A DNA stretch of 64,000 nucleotides from JAFGPL01 sp963781805. Lineage in GTDB: Bacteria > Bacteroidota > Bacteroidia > Bacteroidales > UBA10428. A program made the translations under genes and the position numbers. Each line of letters starts with the position of its first letter. Position 1 is the first letter of the stretch. Under the pieces are notes generated by a model. That model searched no databases. It saw only the letters and a program-made list of their open reading frames with translations, and was not told the origin of the DNA. Location: NCBI GenBank assembly GCA_963781805.1, contig CAWAHF010000004.1:6138001-6202000 (forward strand). Reading direction: 5' to 3'. Below, in pieces: positions 16,969 to 25,684 of this stretch.

Positions 16969-17422
16969 TATATTGTCTTATCAATTCCACTCTCTCTGAT
17001 AAAAAATCAATCAAGTCGTTTAAATTGTCATTTTCCTTGAACTCTTTCAATGCTATTTTATATTTTTTGTGGTTTGTTCTTATTGAAATCACAGGACTAT
17101 GCTTTGTAGCCAAATATATCCAAATCGAACCGCCAATGAACAATAACCATGGAATAATCAATCGAAAAGCAATATATGACCTAATATGTGAAGATGGTAT
17201 GCTATGAATATCAAATGTCATAGTAGATTTTAATCCCAAAATCAAGGTAAATCCAGTTAGCAACAAAGAAAGAATTAAAGACAGAATCCAATTATTTATC
17301 AAATGTCCTTTTTTAAAATGTATCGAATTAATTTCTCGATATTCGATATGCTTATCAACTTGGTAGTTTTTTATTAAGTCGATTCCATGTTCATTTATCT
17401 TTATGTATGGTGATTCAAACAT
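16961..17422 (-). CDS. Hypothetical membrane protein with PH-like layout
   Basis: 153 aa from ATG 17422. An in-frame ATG at 17449 would place the start inside attC-like site 7, so the internal start MFESPYIKINEHGIDL is preferred. A short N-terminal strand-rich part is followed by two transmembrane helices (about 48-68 and 88-106 of this form) and a soluble tail with ISIRTNHKKYKIAL. The strand-TM-TM-strand arrangement recalls small bacterial PH-like membrane proteins, but no named family is recognised. Paired with the 161-aa membrane protein. Confidence 0.6.
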   Translation of the reverse strand: MFESPYIKINEHGIDLIKNYQVDKHIEYREINSIHFKKGHLINNWILSLILSLLLTGFTLILGLKSTMTFDIHSIPSSHIRSYIAFRLIIPWLLFIGGSIWIYLATKHSPVISIRTNHKKYKIALKEFKENDNLNDLIDFLSERVELIRQYND

Positions 17423-17440
17423 TGCAGTATCTTTCTTCGC

Positions 17441-17582
17441 ATGCGGCACAACGGTTTGCTGGTATGAGATCGTGGCGGTTTTCAGGGCACTTTCCTATCA
17501 GTTTACATTGAGTTTAGTAAAAGCTAAAACCCACGCACACAAAAGCCCCGCCATGGCTTATACCAGCTGTTATAGGGCGTTG
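17441..17582. repeat. attC-like site 7
   Basis: Ends ATGCGGCACAACGG and GCTGTTATAGGGC. The arms CTGGTATGAGATCGTGGCGG and CCGCCATGGCTTATACCAG pair with one bulge. The 3' end of the 328-aa gene (stop at 17570) lies inside the right end of the site. The right end GTTATAGGGCGTTG is mirrored by CAATGCCCTATAAC at site 8 (13 of 14 positions). Confidence 0.8.
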
Positions 17583-18556
17583 TTATTTATATTTTGTCTT
17601 TTCAAACTCTTTATAAGTCGATATAGTATTTCAATAAGTCCAATTAATATAAGTCCACAAATAGTCAATAGCATTGAGAAATAAGGAAAAACATTTGCAA
17701 ATTCTAATCCTTCAATACCTGCAATATCCGTATAAATTCTTTGTTCCTTTAATAGTCTGATTTGTCCATCAGTATCAGAAAATAAAAATTCATAATATGG
17801 ATAATGGTCATTCGAAACCTCTCCTCCCTTTAAGCATGCAAAAGCATATTTCAAACTGTCTGTCGTTATAAACTCAGTCACATATCCTGTTAGTTGCTTC
17901 AGATTATTCTCCCTATACTTACCTTTATTTAATAAATCTGATTTACCTATCTGGTTAGAAAGAATATTTAATAAGTTATCATCAGGTTTTGTTTGTGGAT
18001 TATTATATATATCAGGAAAATCATACAAATATCCATTTATATGTGCTCTATCTTGAAAAACCATAAAAATTCTGTCTGTTAATCCATAATAAGAATCTTT
18101 CCGACCGAAAAGACAATCAAGTGATTTTGTAGTATCTGTCAGTATGAAAAATAATTTTATTCCAGTTGAATCAACATTTGAGACAAGTGCACATGATGAT
18201 ACAATATCTGCTTTTTTAATTTCCTTAAATACTGTTGGTCTTATTTGATAGTATCCCCAATAGTTTTTGTTCAAAATAGAGCCTGAGACTAGTCCAGACA
18301 TTTCAGCTACAGCTATAATCCAAATTACAATATGTATCCTTTTAGGGATTACTTTATTTTTAAGTAAATAAGATATTAATAATCCTATCAGTAAAGGAAA
18401 AAGATAAAACAAAACGTACCAAGTCAGGCAATCAGAATAATGATATATAATAGAATCATATAAGGTCCTGTCAATTATTATAAGTATGAATAAGAACCCA
18501 TTCCCTATTGTAAATCCTGAAATTAAAAATGAGATTTTATTGATAAAGTTTTTCAT
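17570..18556 (-). CDS. Hypothetical membrane protein with large extracytoplasmic domain
   Basis: 328 aa. Three N-terminal transmembrane helices (about 9-30, 43-65, 73-95) are followed by a soluble region of about 180 residues and one further helix near 290-315, then a basic tail KSLKRQNINN. The family is not recognised. Its stop codon lies inside the R' end of the downstream attC-like site, a compact arrangement seen in integron cassettes. Sole gene of its cassette. Confidence 0.65.
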   Translation of the reverse strand: MKNFINKISFLISGFTIGNGFLFILIIIDRTLYDSIIYHYSDCLTWYVLFYLFPLLIGLLISYLLKNKVIPKRIHIVIWIIAVAEMSGLVSGSILNKNYWGYYQIRPTVFKEIKKADIVSSCALVSNVDSTGIKLFFILTDTTKSLDCLFGRKDSYYGLTDRIFMVFQDRAHINGYLYDFPDIYNNPQTKPDDNLLNILSNQIGKSDLLNKGKYRENNLKQLTGYVTEFITTDSLKYAFACLKGGEVSNDHYPYYEFLFSDTDGQIRLLKEQRIYTDIAGIEGLEFANVFPYFSMLLTICGLILIGLIEILYRLIKSLKRQNINNNAL

Positions 18557-18604
18557 AATATTCTAAACGAATCTGTCCGATTAATATTTTATGCAGGATT
18601 TCCG

Positions 18605-18746
18605 CAATGCCCTATAACGGTAAATTGTATGAGTAGTGGCAGATTGCGTGGTACTTTCCTGTCAAACCGTTACGCAGTTTGAGCGGGATACAAAACTTGA
18701 TATTTACCACTTTCCCTGCCATTACTTATACAAAATGTTGGCGGTT
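18605..18746. repeat. attC-like site 8
   Basis: Ends GCCCTATAACGG and ATGTTGGCGG. The arms TTGTATGAGTAGTGGCAG and CTGCCATTACTTATACAA pair over 18 bp without bulge and with two G-T wobbles on the plus strand. The right end GTTGGCGG is mirrored by CCGCCAAC at site 9. Confidence 0.8.
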
Positions 18747-18764
18747 CGTTGTTCTTTTCATTAT

Positions 18765-19190
18765 TCAATTTTTTTGTTGGCGGCAAACGAAAATCCACTG
18801 GATGCCATACTTGTCATAAAATTGCCCATATGTGCCCATAGGTAACTCATGCAAATCCTGCAACCTTGTGTTGTTTGTTCCATCCTTAAGATTGTCAAAA
18901 ATCCTTTTCATTTCATTATAATCGTCTCCAGTAATAAATATGGCAAACGTATTTCCTTGTACCGGGTCAAATTCCGGAGAGGCCATCCAGTCAGTAGCAG
19001 AAATCTCAATAGCGTTACTCTTGAGATGTGCATTGATGATTCTGTCGTGTTTCTCTGGCGGCAATTGAGCTTTCATCGGACTGTCGCCAAGCTTGGTTAG
19101 CGTTAATTTACCACCAAGGCATTTGTTGTAAAAAGTCATTGCCTCGGCACAATTGCCATCGAATAAAAGAAATGGTGTGCAGTGTAACAT
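18765..19190 (-). CDS. VOC-superfamily PhnB/YjdN-like protein
   Basis: 141 aa. It starts MLHCTPFLLFDGNCAEAMTF and contains FYNKCLGGKL, IINAHLKSNAIEISATDW and a C-terminal YGQFYDKYGIQWIFVC, the pattern of PhnB-like (3-demethylubiquinone-9 3-methyltransferase-annotated) glyoxalase/VOC proteins. The fold binds a metal in many members, but the substrate is unknown. It is in the same cassette as the AHSA1-like gene 113 bp upstream; the two are often found together in bacteria. Confidence 0.85.
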   Translation of the reverse strand: MLHCTPFLLFDGNCAEAMTFYNKCLGGKLTLTKLGDSPMKAQLPPEKHDRIINAHLKSNAIEISATDWMASPEFDPVQGNTFAIFITGDDYNEMKRIFDNLKDGTNNTRLQDLHELPMGTYGQFYDKYGIQWIFVCRQQKN

Positions 19191-19303
19191 ATTTTAAAAT
19201 TTAAAAATTTGTAATTTTTATACTTTTCATAGAATTTAATTTATCAAGTTTTCGCTGTGTTCATGTTATCTCCTTACTTAAAGTTTGTTCATTTTGACGG
19301 TGA

Positions 19304-19765
19304 CTACTCAACATAATTTGCTAATTTTTCAAGTGAAGATATTGTTCCCGCTTCGTTGTCCACAGGTTTAATACCTATTGGAATATTTTTAAATGTAAAT
19401 GTTACTTTGGTCCCGTTGTCAATAGGTTTTAACGTAACCTCCATAATCATTTCTCCCATAAAGTCAGGATTTGAAGTGTCAAAATTTATAGCTTGAACTA
19501 TCTTTTTGTTGGGCGTTAATTCAAGGAATCGAGATGTAAATCTGTCCTCTTTCCCAACTGTCTTGCCTGTCATTTCTTTTTCACTATCTGGATAGAACAG
19601 GGACATTTGATAACCTCCACCAACCCGGAGGTCAAAACCATGAATTTTAGTAGTCATGTCACCAGGAGCCTGCCATATTTCCAAAGCTGCTGGGTCAACA
19701 AGCGCACGATAAATAATTTCTACAGTCGCTTTTATGTCTCTTGAGTTCTCAGTTGTCTGTCCCAT
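19304..19765 (-). CDS. SRPBCC/AHSA1-domain protein
   Basis: 153 aa. The sequence IKATVEIIYRALVDPAALE, then WQAPGDMT, LRVGGGYQMSLFYPDSE and GTKVTFTFKNIP matches the activator-of-Hsp90-like START fold (PF08327). Such proteins bind hydrophobic ligands; no substrate can be assigned. It is first in a two-gene cassette with the VOC protein. The 113-bp gap between them is long for a tight operon. Confidence 0.85.
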   Translation of the reverse strand: MGQTTENSRDIKATVEIIYRALVDPAALEIWQAPGDMTTKIHGFDLRVGGGYQMSLFYPDSEKEMTGKTVGKEDRFTSRFLELTPNKKIVQAINFDTSNPDFMGEMIMEVTLKPIDNGTKVTFTFKNIPIGIKPVDNEAGTISSLEKLANYVE

Positions 19766-19807
19766 GATTAATTGTCTGTTAATTTGTGATTACGCTGTCT
19801 TTTTACA

Positions 19808-19946
19808 ATGACCGCCAACGGTGGCAATATGCGTTGGCCGGGATTTCGAAGCTCCAACTTGTCAAACCGTTACAATTTTTAATAAATGTACAAAACTTTA
19901 AATTACCCACATCCCCCGGCTTACGTATATTGCGTGTTACCGCCTG
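19808..19946. repeat. attC-like site 9
   Basis: Ends ACCGCCAACGGT and GTGTTACCGCC. The arms GCAATATGCGTTGGCCGGG and CCCGGCTTACGTATATTGC pair over 19 bp with two G-T wobbles on the plus strand and one T-T mismatch. The right end GTTACCGCCTGGTG is the same as at site 3 and is mirrored by CACTTGGCGGTAAC at site 10. Confidence 0.8.
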
Positions 19947-20017
19947 GTGTTCTTTGTATCCTGTCATTTTTCTATCAATTTGCTACTTCGTCTCTGTCTG
20001 CCGTGCGTTGGGACAGA

Positions 20018-20077
20018 CACACTCTTTGACAAGCTTTGGTTGAAGCGAAAGCTCGTGTGGCTTGGCAATGTGTGTGG
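20018..20077. repeat. R2 stem-loop, copy 4
   Basis: Arms CACACTCTTTGACAAGC and GCTTGGCAATGTGTGTG. It lies 15 bp beyond the stop of the 1628-aa nuclease-helicase gene. Confidence 0.6.
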
Positions 20078-20092
20078 CTGAGTGATGGCAAA

Positions 20093-23000
20093 TTAGTTAT
20101 TTTCATTTATTTGAATTTCAATTGTGTCAAAACCAATGTTTTTTAGCTTTTCAATTCTTTCTGTGCTTGTTCCATATTTTTTAATTCTAAAAATCAAATT
20201 ATACAGAGAAGAATATTCTTTATCACTTTGTCTAACATTATAATGTCCATTTTTCTGATAGAATTCTTGAAGCATTTTAACTTTCATATCAAATTCGTAC
20301 TCCTTTAAATTCCAAATAAAACCTAACTCTACAAGTAATTCTTTTCTATTTTCTTTTAGCTTATTTCTAGAAAAATTTAATCTTTGGTCGTTCACCCATC
20401 TTCCTAAACTTTTATATTCCTGATTCAATTGTGAAACGTTACAATCACCATATATCTTTTTATAATTCTTTAATTGCTCAAACATTGCTAACCACTTATT
20501 ATCATCAGGATTACCTCCAGTACTTTCAGGATTCCAATTAAATCCAATTTTGTCTAACAAATCAATTTGACTCTCTGACAATAAATTTTTACGTTTTTTT
20601 CCTCGCTGTTGCAAAATCCAATTATATAAGCTACTCTCAAATTGACTCTTAGGTAAATTCACGCTACCAACCTGATTATAAACCTCCAATAACAGTGAAT
20701 ATTGAGACATCCATATTGCTAAACTATTTGAATTCTGAGGAAGTTCCCATTCAAAATTAATTAATTCAAGTTTCTTAATACGGTCTTGTGAAAGTTTATT
20801 GTTTTTATAATTAAATCGTTGACGAGCAACAAAATGTGCTAAAGTCTTATCCTCAACATAAGTTCTAGGAACGTTACAATGACCATTTGTTATCTTATAA
20901 TTAATCAACCTCATGTAATTGTTTTCCCATGCCTGATTTGCATTTGCTACTTTTTGTGAAGGCTCATTTTCTTTTTTCTCTTTGCCATAGCCATAGTATG
21001 TTACATCAAATGAATAACCAATATCCTGTAATTTTTTTATTCTTTCAGGTTCAAGAGTTTGATTTTTAAAATTTGACCGTTGCACACGAAGCCAACTGAG
21101 TAACTTTCGGTGTTCAATATCAGTTGATGGAATGAAAAATGAATTATTTGCTTTATAATACTCCTTTAATGAATCAAGTTGAAAATCCCATGAATCAGAC
21201 TGAGAAATCCTATTACTTTCTTGTTTCGGATAATAGTTTGTTGTTAATGAATAGCCAATAGATTCGAAATACTTTACTTTCTCACTTTCAAGTTTACCCT
21301 GATTAAAATTCGTACGCTGAACTAAAACCCATGAATATAGCTTTGAATAATTTTCATCTTGTTTAGGAATATAGAAAGTACCATTTTCTGTATAGTATTT
21401 TCTAAACTCTTCAAAATGGTTTAACCATATTTTACTAATATCATTTAGCTTCCTGTTTCCCCAATTATTGGTAAAATCAAAGTTGAGTTCTTGTAATTCG
21501 AAAATTTGCTCTTCCGTTAATTTACTTTCGCGATAAAATCTTTTAATTCTTTGAATCCAAAGTCGCAAACTGTCATGTTCTTTATCGGAAAGACCAATAT
21601 AATATGAATTATTGGTAGCATAATATTCCTTTAATTCTTCAATCCTTTGAATCCACGTTTGCTCTGCTCTGTGCTGACCTGCAGATTTATTCCCCGAAGC
21701 ACCAGCAACTAAAGGAAAACCTATTTCACTTAATAGTTTTTGCCTTTCTGGCTTTAATTCATTCTTTTTATAAAGACTTCGTTGATATAGCAACCAACTT
21801 CTAATTGAATTATATTTCTTTTCCTTTGGGAAACGAAATGTTTTTAATTCATTATGAAGTGATTTAACAATTTCAAATTTTTCATTCCATTGCTCTTCTT
21901 CAAGATTATAGTTATTTGCAACAAGGTCTAATCCAATCTCCTTTAATAATTGAATTTTATCATCTGACAACGAGTTATTATTAAAGTCCTTTTTAATAGT
22001 TGAAAACCAATAACGTAGCTTACTAAGCTCTTTATCTTGATTGTCAATGTAAAACGTTCCATTTTTTTTATAATAGTCTGAAAGCTCAATTAATTTTTCG
22101 AGAAATCTTTCATCGGTATCAGACCTGTTTATCTCATAACTAAAATTAACAGTTTGCAGTTTTTCTATTTGAACATCATCAAGATTATCCTTATTGTTTT
22201 TTTGATGGTTACACCATGTATATAATGCAATATCTTCGCTTGTTGAAACATTTGAATGACCGTTAATTTGAAAATACTCTGTTAATTGTTTAAGTCTTTC
22301 ATCCCAAGAAACACGCTCAGACCAAACAAAATTAATACTATCAAGATATTCAACCTGTTCTTTTAATAATTTTCCTCCTTTAGACACAATATTTCCTTTT
22401 GCATCTAAAACGCCAGTATTATGAATTGAACGATAACTATTTACCCATCGAGGTAAATTACCATACCTTGACTCTGACATGCTAATAGAATAATTACCAT
22501 TATCCTGATAATATTTTTCAAGAGCGTCAATAAAATCATTAAATCGATTTTTCGGTTTCCAGTTGAATTTTAATTTATCAAGTTCCTTTATTTGCCATTC
22601 TTCTAGTCGACCTTCTTTTCGTTTAACTCTTTGACTGACAACCCAAGTGCCAAGTGATTTATCTTTTTTATACCTTGCTGGAACATCTGAATTGCTATGT
22701 TTAGTATAATACTCGGCCAACTTATTATAGCTTTCTTTCCAAATTTCATCTAAATCGGTAATTTCTCTTCGATTCTCACCTTTCCAATCAAAACCAATTT
22801 CATTAAGTCTTTTAATTTTTGAATGTTCTAATTTATCCTCGTAATAGTTCTTTCTTTGATTACCAACCCAATAGTATAATTCGGTATATTCTGTATTCTT
22901 TTTTGAGATGGTCGAATGCCCGTTCTTTTCAATATAATCCTTTATTTCAAGGAAACGAAGTTCCCAGTTTGAATAGGTTTTTTCAATAATTTCATCAAAT

Positions 23001-24979
23001 AAAACGTCACGAACTTTTTCTTCAATTCCTTCAAGCTTTATTATTTTTTCAATATTAGAATTTGAAAAATCAATTTTAATTCTCGAATTAGTCCGTTTAC
23101 CTTTTTTGAAAGCAATTTCATTTATTTCTGCTCGAAGTCTTTCGTCATGGTCGCAGAGTGACCTAATTACCTGAATTAAATGTTCAAATATTGGCTTTTT
23201 CTTTATTTCAGTTTCAACATCTTGGTCTTCATGGTGAAATATGGGAACAACAATATAACCCCATTCTTTTTTACTGCTTGGGTCTAATCTTAATGCTCTT
23301 CCAGATGCTTGAACTATATCTATTACAGAGGTTTTTGGGTCGCAGAAATATATTAAATCAATAGAAGGAACATCCACACCCTCTGTTAAACATCTTGCAT
23401 TTGAAACAAGACCTTTTTGACTTTCTTTGAATTCATGAAGTATTTTTGAACGATATGTTGTTGTTTGATTTCCATTTACACTTTTGGCATAAATGTTTTC
23501 AAAAAAATCTTTATGTCTCAAAGCAAATGCTTCTGCAAATTTTACTTTTGAATGAAATGAAATAGAATGAAAAGCATTATAATTATTCATTACCAATTCC
23601 AAAGCATAGTTATTTGCCAGTTCTTCCGCAGTATAGTTTCCTAAATATTTCCGTTCCTCTATATGTTTTTTAATCTGCAAATCAGAAACACCAATTCCAA
23701 TTATTTTATAATCAACTAATATTTTTCTAGTTATTGCATCACCAAAATTCATATGAAATGCTTCTTCTCCAAATATTCTTGGATTACTCATATCGCAAAA
23801 CAATTCATATTCTTCCCCAAGTTTTCTTTTTAGCTTTTTGGATACTATTTTGGGAGTAGCTGTCATATAAAGCCTTTTTAATGCAGGAATCTTTTGATTA
23901 TCATGCACTAATGTAAAAGTATTCTTATCTCTACTTCCAGCAGTCCTATGGGCTTCGTCACAAATTATCAAACCAAAAGCAAATCCAGGAATTCTTTTTA
24001 CTGCATTTACAATTACCTCAATTGATTGGTATGTTGAAAATATAATCCTCTCACAGTCTTTCTGCAGAAACATTTTTACTTTTTCGAAGTCGGTAGTAAC
24101 TGGTCCGCCTATTTCATATGTATGTAATCGGATTGCATCATCTTGGTCTTTGTCAATATCTTTTTCAGAACAAACACATAAATATGAATAAGGATTAGTT
24201 TTATGACGTGCCCAATCGTTTTTTATTTGTTTTAGTAAGGCTAGTGATGGTACTAAAACCAAAGTTGTTTTTGATTGTATTTTTTCTTTAATCCATAAGG
24301 CTGTTACTGTTTTTCCCGCACCACAAGGTAAAATTAGTTGTCCTCTCTCTTTAGTTTCAAAGTGTTCTATTACCTTATCAATTGCTATTTGTTGATGTTC
24401 TTTTGGAGTATGTTTCTTTAGTTCTTTTGGTCTGTTACCTAAAGCTAAATCAAGTATGTTTTTAAATATTTCAGGCTCTATTGAATTTAATTCATCAAAT
24501 GCAATTTGTTCAAATTTCTGTTCAAACGCTTTTGCAACAGATGTTGTGTCTGATGCATTTGTAAAAACAATAATTTTATGGCAATTTGTGCCAAGTGCAA
24601 ATACATTTGCTATTTTATCACCTGACCAACTTAAACTTTTAGTTTCATCGTTTTTAAATTTGCATTGAACAGCGTGATAATTATTATCAAAATCTTGTAA
24701 TAATAAATCGATACCATGGTCAATAGATGGTAAACTTAATTCTTCTCTGATTTCTGTAGATACTTCGTCATAACGCCAAACACTTTTATATAATTCAGTT
24801 TTCTTTGGGTCAGCCTGTAAATAGTATTTTGTAAAAACTTCAAATATTTTACCTGCTTGAGTTTTCTTAGAGGTACTTTCGGTCTGTGAAGTATTGTATT
24901 TTTCAAGCTTAGTCTTTAGGTCTGACCAATTCTTTACTTCATTTAACAGTTCTATTAATATTTGGTTCTCTTTATTCAT
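20093..24979 (-). CDS. Mrr-like nuclease / DEAH helicase with 13 helicase-associated repeats
   Basis: 1628 aa. N-terminal PD-(D/E)xK-like restriction fold: IDHGIDLLLQ at 86-95 followed by AVQCKFK at 103-109 (catalytic D and Q-x-K). Then an SF2 helicase: LPCGAGKT at 217-224 (motif I), CDEAH at 340-344 (motif II), YMTATP near 371 (motif III), and a helicase C domain ending in QASGRALRLDP (motif VI). From about 660 to the end there are about 13 helicase-associated (HA, PF03457-like) repeats of 65-75 residues, each with a W...R pattern and ending in IGFxW. No methyltransferase lies beside it. A DNA-targeting, probably defensive, role is inferred. Confidence 0.85.
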   Translation of the reverse strand: MNKENQILIELLNEVKNWSDLKTKLEKYNTSQTESTSKKTQAGKIFEVFTKYYLQADPKKTELYKSVWRYDEVSTEIREELSLPSIDHGIDLLLQDFDNNYHAVQCKFKNDETKSLSWSGDKIANVFALGTNCHKIIVFTNASDTTSVAKAFEQKFEQIAFDELNSIEPEIFKNILDLALGNRPKELKKHTPKEHQQIAIDKVIEHFETKERGQLILPCGAGKTVTALWIKEKIQSKTTLVLVPSLALLKQIKNDWARHKTNPYSYLCVCSEKDIDKDQDDAIRLHTYEIGGPVTTDFEKVKMFLQKDCERIIFSTYQSIEVIVNAVKRIPGFAFGLIICDEAHRTAGSRDKNTFTLVHDNQKIPALKRLYMTATPKIVSKKLKRKLGEEYELFCDMSNPRIFGEEAFHMNFGDAITRKILVDYKIIGIGVSDLQIKKHIEERKYLGNYTAEELANNYALELVMNNYNAFHSISFHSKVKFAEAFALRHKDFFENIYAKSVNGNQTTTYRSKILHEFKESQKGLVSNARCLTEGVDVPSIDLIYFCDPKTSVIDIVQASGRALRLDPSSKKEWGYIVVPIFHHEDQDVETEIKKKPIFEHLIQVIRSLCDHDERLRAEINEIAFKKGKRTNSRIKIDFSNSNIEKIIKLEGIEEKVRDVLFDEIIEKTYSNWELRFLEIKDYIEKNGHSTISKKNTEYTELYYWVGNQRKNYYEDKLEHSKIKRLNEIGFDWKGENRREITDLDEIWKESYNKLAEYYTKHSNSDVPARYKKDKSLGTWVVSQRVKRKEGRLEEWQIKELDKLKFNWKPKNRFNDFIDALEKYYQDNGNYSISMSESRYGNLPRWVNSYRSIHNTGVLDAKGNIVSKGGKLLKEQVEYLDSINFVWSERVSWDERLKQLTEYFQINGHSNVSTSEDIALYTWCNHQKNNKDNLDDVQIEKLQTVNFSYEINRSDTDERFLEKLIELSDYYKKNGTFYIDNQDKELSKLRYWFSTIKKDFNNNSLSDDKIQLLKEIGLDLVANNYNLEEEQWNEKFEIVKSLHNELKTFRFPKEKKYNSIRSWLLYQRSLYKKNELKPERQKLLSEIGFPLVAGASGNKSAGQHRAEQTWIQRIEELKEYYATNNSYYIGLSDKEHDSLRLWIQRIKRFYRESKLTEEQIFELQELNFDFTNNWGNRKLNDISKIWLNHFEEFRKYYTENGTFYIPKQDENYSKLYSWVLVQRTNFNQGKLESEKVKYFESIGYSLTTNYYPKQESNRISQSDSWDFQLDSLKEYYKANNSFFIPSTDIEHRKLLSWLRVQRSNFKNQTLEPERIKKLQDIGYSFDVTYYGYGKEKKENEPSQKVANANQAWENNYMRLINYKITNGHCNVPRTYVEDKTLAHFVARQRFNYKNNKLSQDRIKKLELINFEWELPQNSNSLAIWMSQYSLLLEVYNQVGSVNLPKSQFESSLYNWILQQRGKKRKNLLSESQIDLLDKIGFNWNPESTGGNPDDNKWLAMFEQLKNYKKIYGDCNVSQLNQEYKSLGRWVNDQRLNFSRNKLKENRKELLVELGFIWNLKEYEFDMKVKMLQEFYQKNGHYNVRQSDKEYSSLYNLIFRIKKYGTSTERIEKLKNIGFDTIEIQINENN

Positions 24980-25003
24980 AGCACTATCGTGTGGGTCGGC
25001 ATA

Positions 25004-25070
25004 ATTGCACTCTTTGCCAAAGCTTTGGTTAAAGCGTTGGCTTGTGGGGCTTTGGCAATGTGTGCAATGT
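25004..25070. repeat. R2 stem-loop, copy 5
   Basis: The arms TTGCACTCTTTGCCAAAGC and GCTTTGGCAATGTGTGCAA give the best-conserved copy. It lies 24 bp upstream of the 1628-aa gene. Outside the stem, near-identical direct repeats GGGTCGGCATAATT and GGGTTGGCATAATT flank it. Confidence 0.65.
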
Positions 25071-25136
25071 GGGTTGGCATAATTTTCAAATATCTTGTTT
25101 TATAATCTTGTCAATTCAATGCAGTGTCTTTTCTTA

Positions 25137-25276
25137 CACTTGGCGGTAACGCAATGAGTATATTTTGTTGCCGGATTCAATGCCTTCATTTGACAGTTTG
25201 CACGAATGTAACCAAAAGAACTTAAATTGGCAAACCAACTAGCCGGCAATGAAATATACTTAATGTTACCGCACGT
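25137..25276. repeat. attC-like site 10
   Basis: Ends CTTGGCGGTAACG and ATGTTACCGCAC. The arms AGTATATTTTGTTGCCGG and CCGGCAATGAAATATACT pair over 18 bp with two wobbles on the plus strand. The right end GTTACCGCACGTAA is mirrored by TTATGTGCGGTTAAC at site 11 (one extra T). Confidence 0.8.
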
Positions 25277-25543
25277 AATTATTTATTTATCAACATATTG
25301 GCAAAATATACTATCAATGGCAGAACTCTGCCGAATCAGCAGAAGGACAAAAATACCAGGGCGTGGGCAGGCCAATCTAACGAAATGACCGGGCGTGCCA
25401 TCACTGCCCATTTGATTAATTCTGGTAAATATGTACCGACGTTAAATTCCGCCAAAATTTTTTAAATAAGTACCTGCTCTGCTGCCTGAGCGAACATGAC
25501 CAAATTACCGAATGTAAGAACGTACCAGAATGCAAATTTTTTA
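25277..25543. other. Gene-less cassette between attC-like sites 10 and 11
   Basis: About 270 bp bounded by matching ends (GTTACCGCAC / GTGCGGTTAAC). Neither strand has a convincing reading frame with a start codon. A few GC-richer palindromic bits are seen (GGCAGAACTCTGCC near 25319), but no RNA family is recognised. It could be a decayed cassette, a promoter or small-RNA cassette, or a very small ORF. Confidence 0.5.
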
Positions 25544-25684
25544 TGTGCGGTTAACGTTTTGCGGTATAAAATCGTTGCGCATTTAGCAGCGCTTGCATAT
25601 CATGGTACACAGCCGTTTATTAATTGTTACAAGGCTAAATATAGCACTATCCGCGCAATGTTTTATGACCGCGTGTTAGCTTGC
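25544..25684. repeat. attC-like site 11
   Basis: Ends GTGCGGTTAACGTT and GTGTTAGCTTGC. The arms TGCGGTATAAAATCGTTGCGC and GCGCAATGTTTTATGACCGC pair with an unpaired G on the right arm (as in site 1), one unpaired base on the left and G-T wobbles on the plus strand. The stop codon of the next gene (TAA) is formed by the GTTAGC of the right end. Confidence 0.8.

Noticed and set aside
384..25070. R2 repeats as a CRISPR array
   Set aside because: The copies are kilobases apart with genes between, are imperfect palindromes of about 65 bp, and no cas genes are present.
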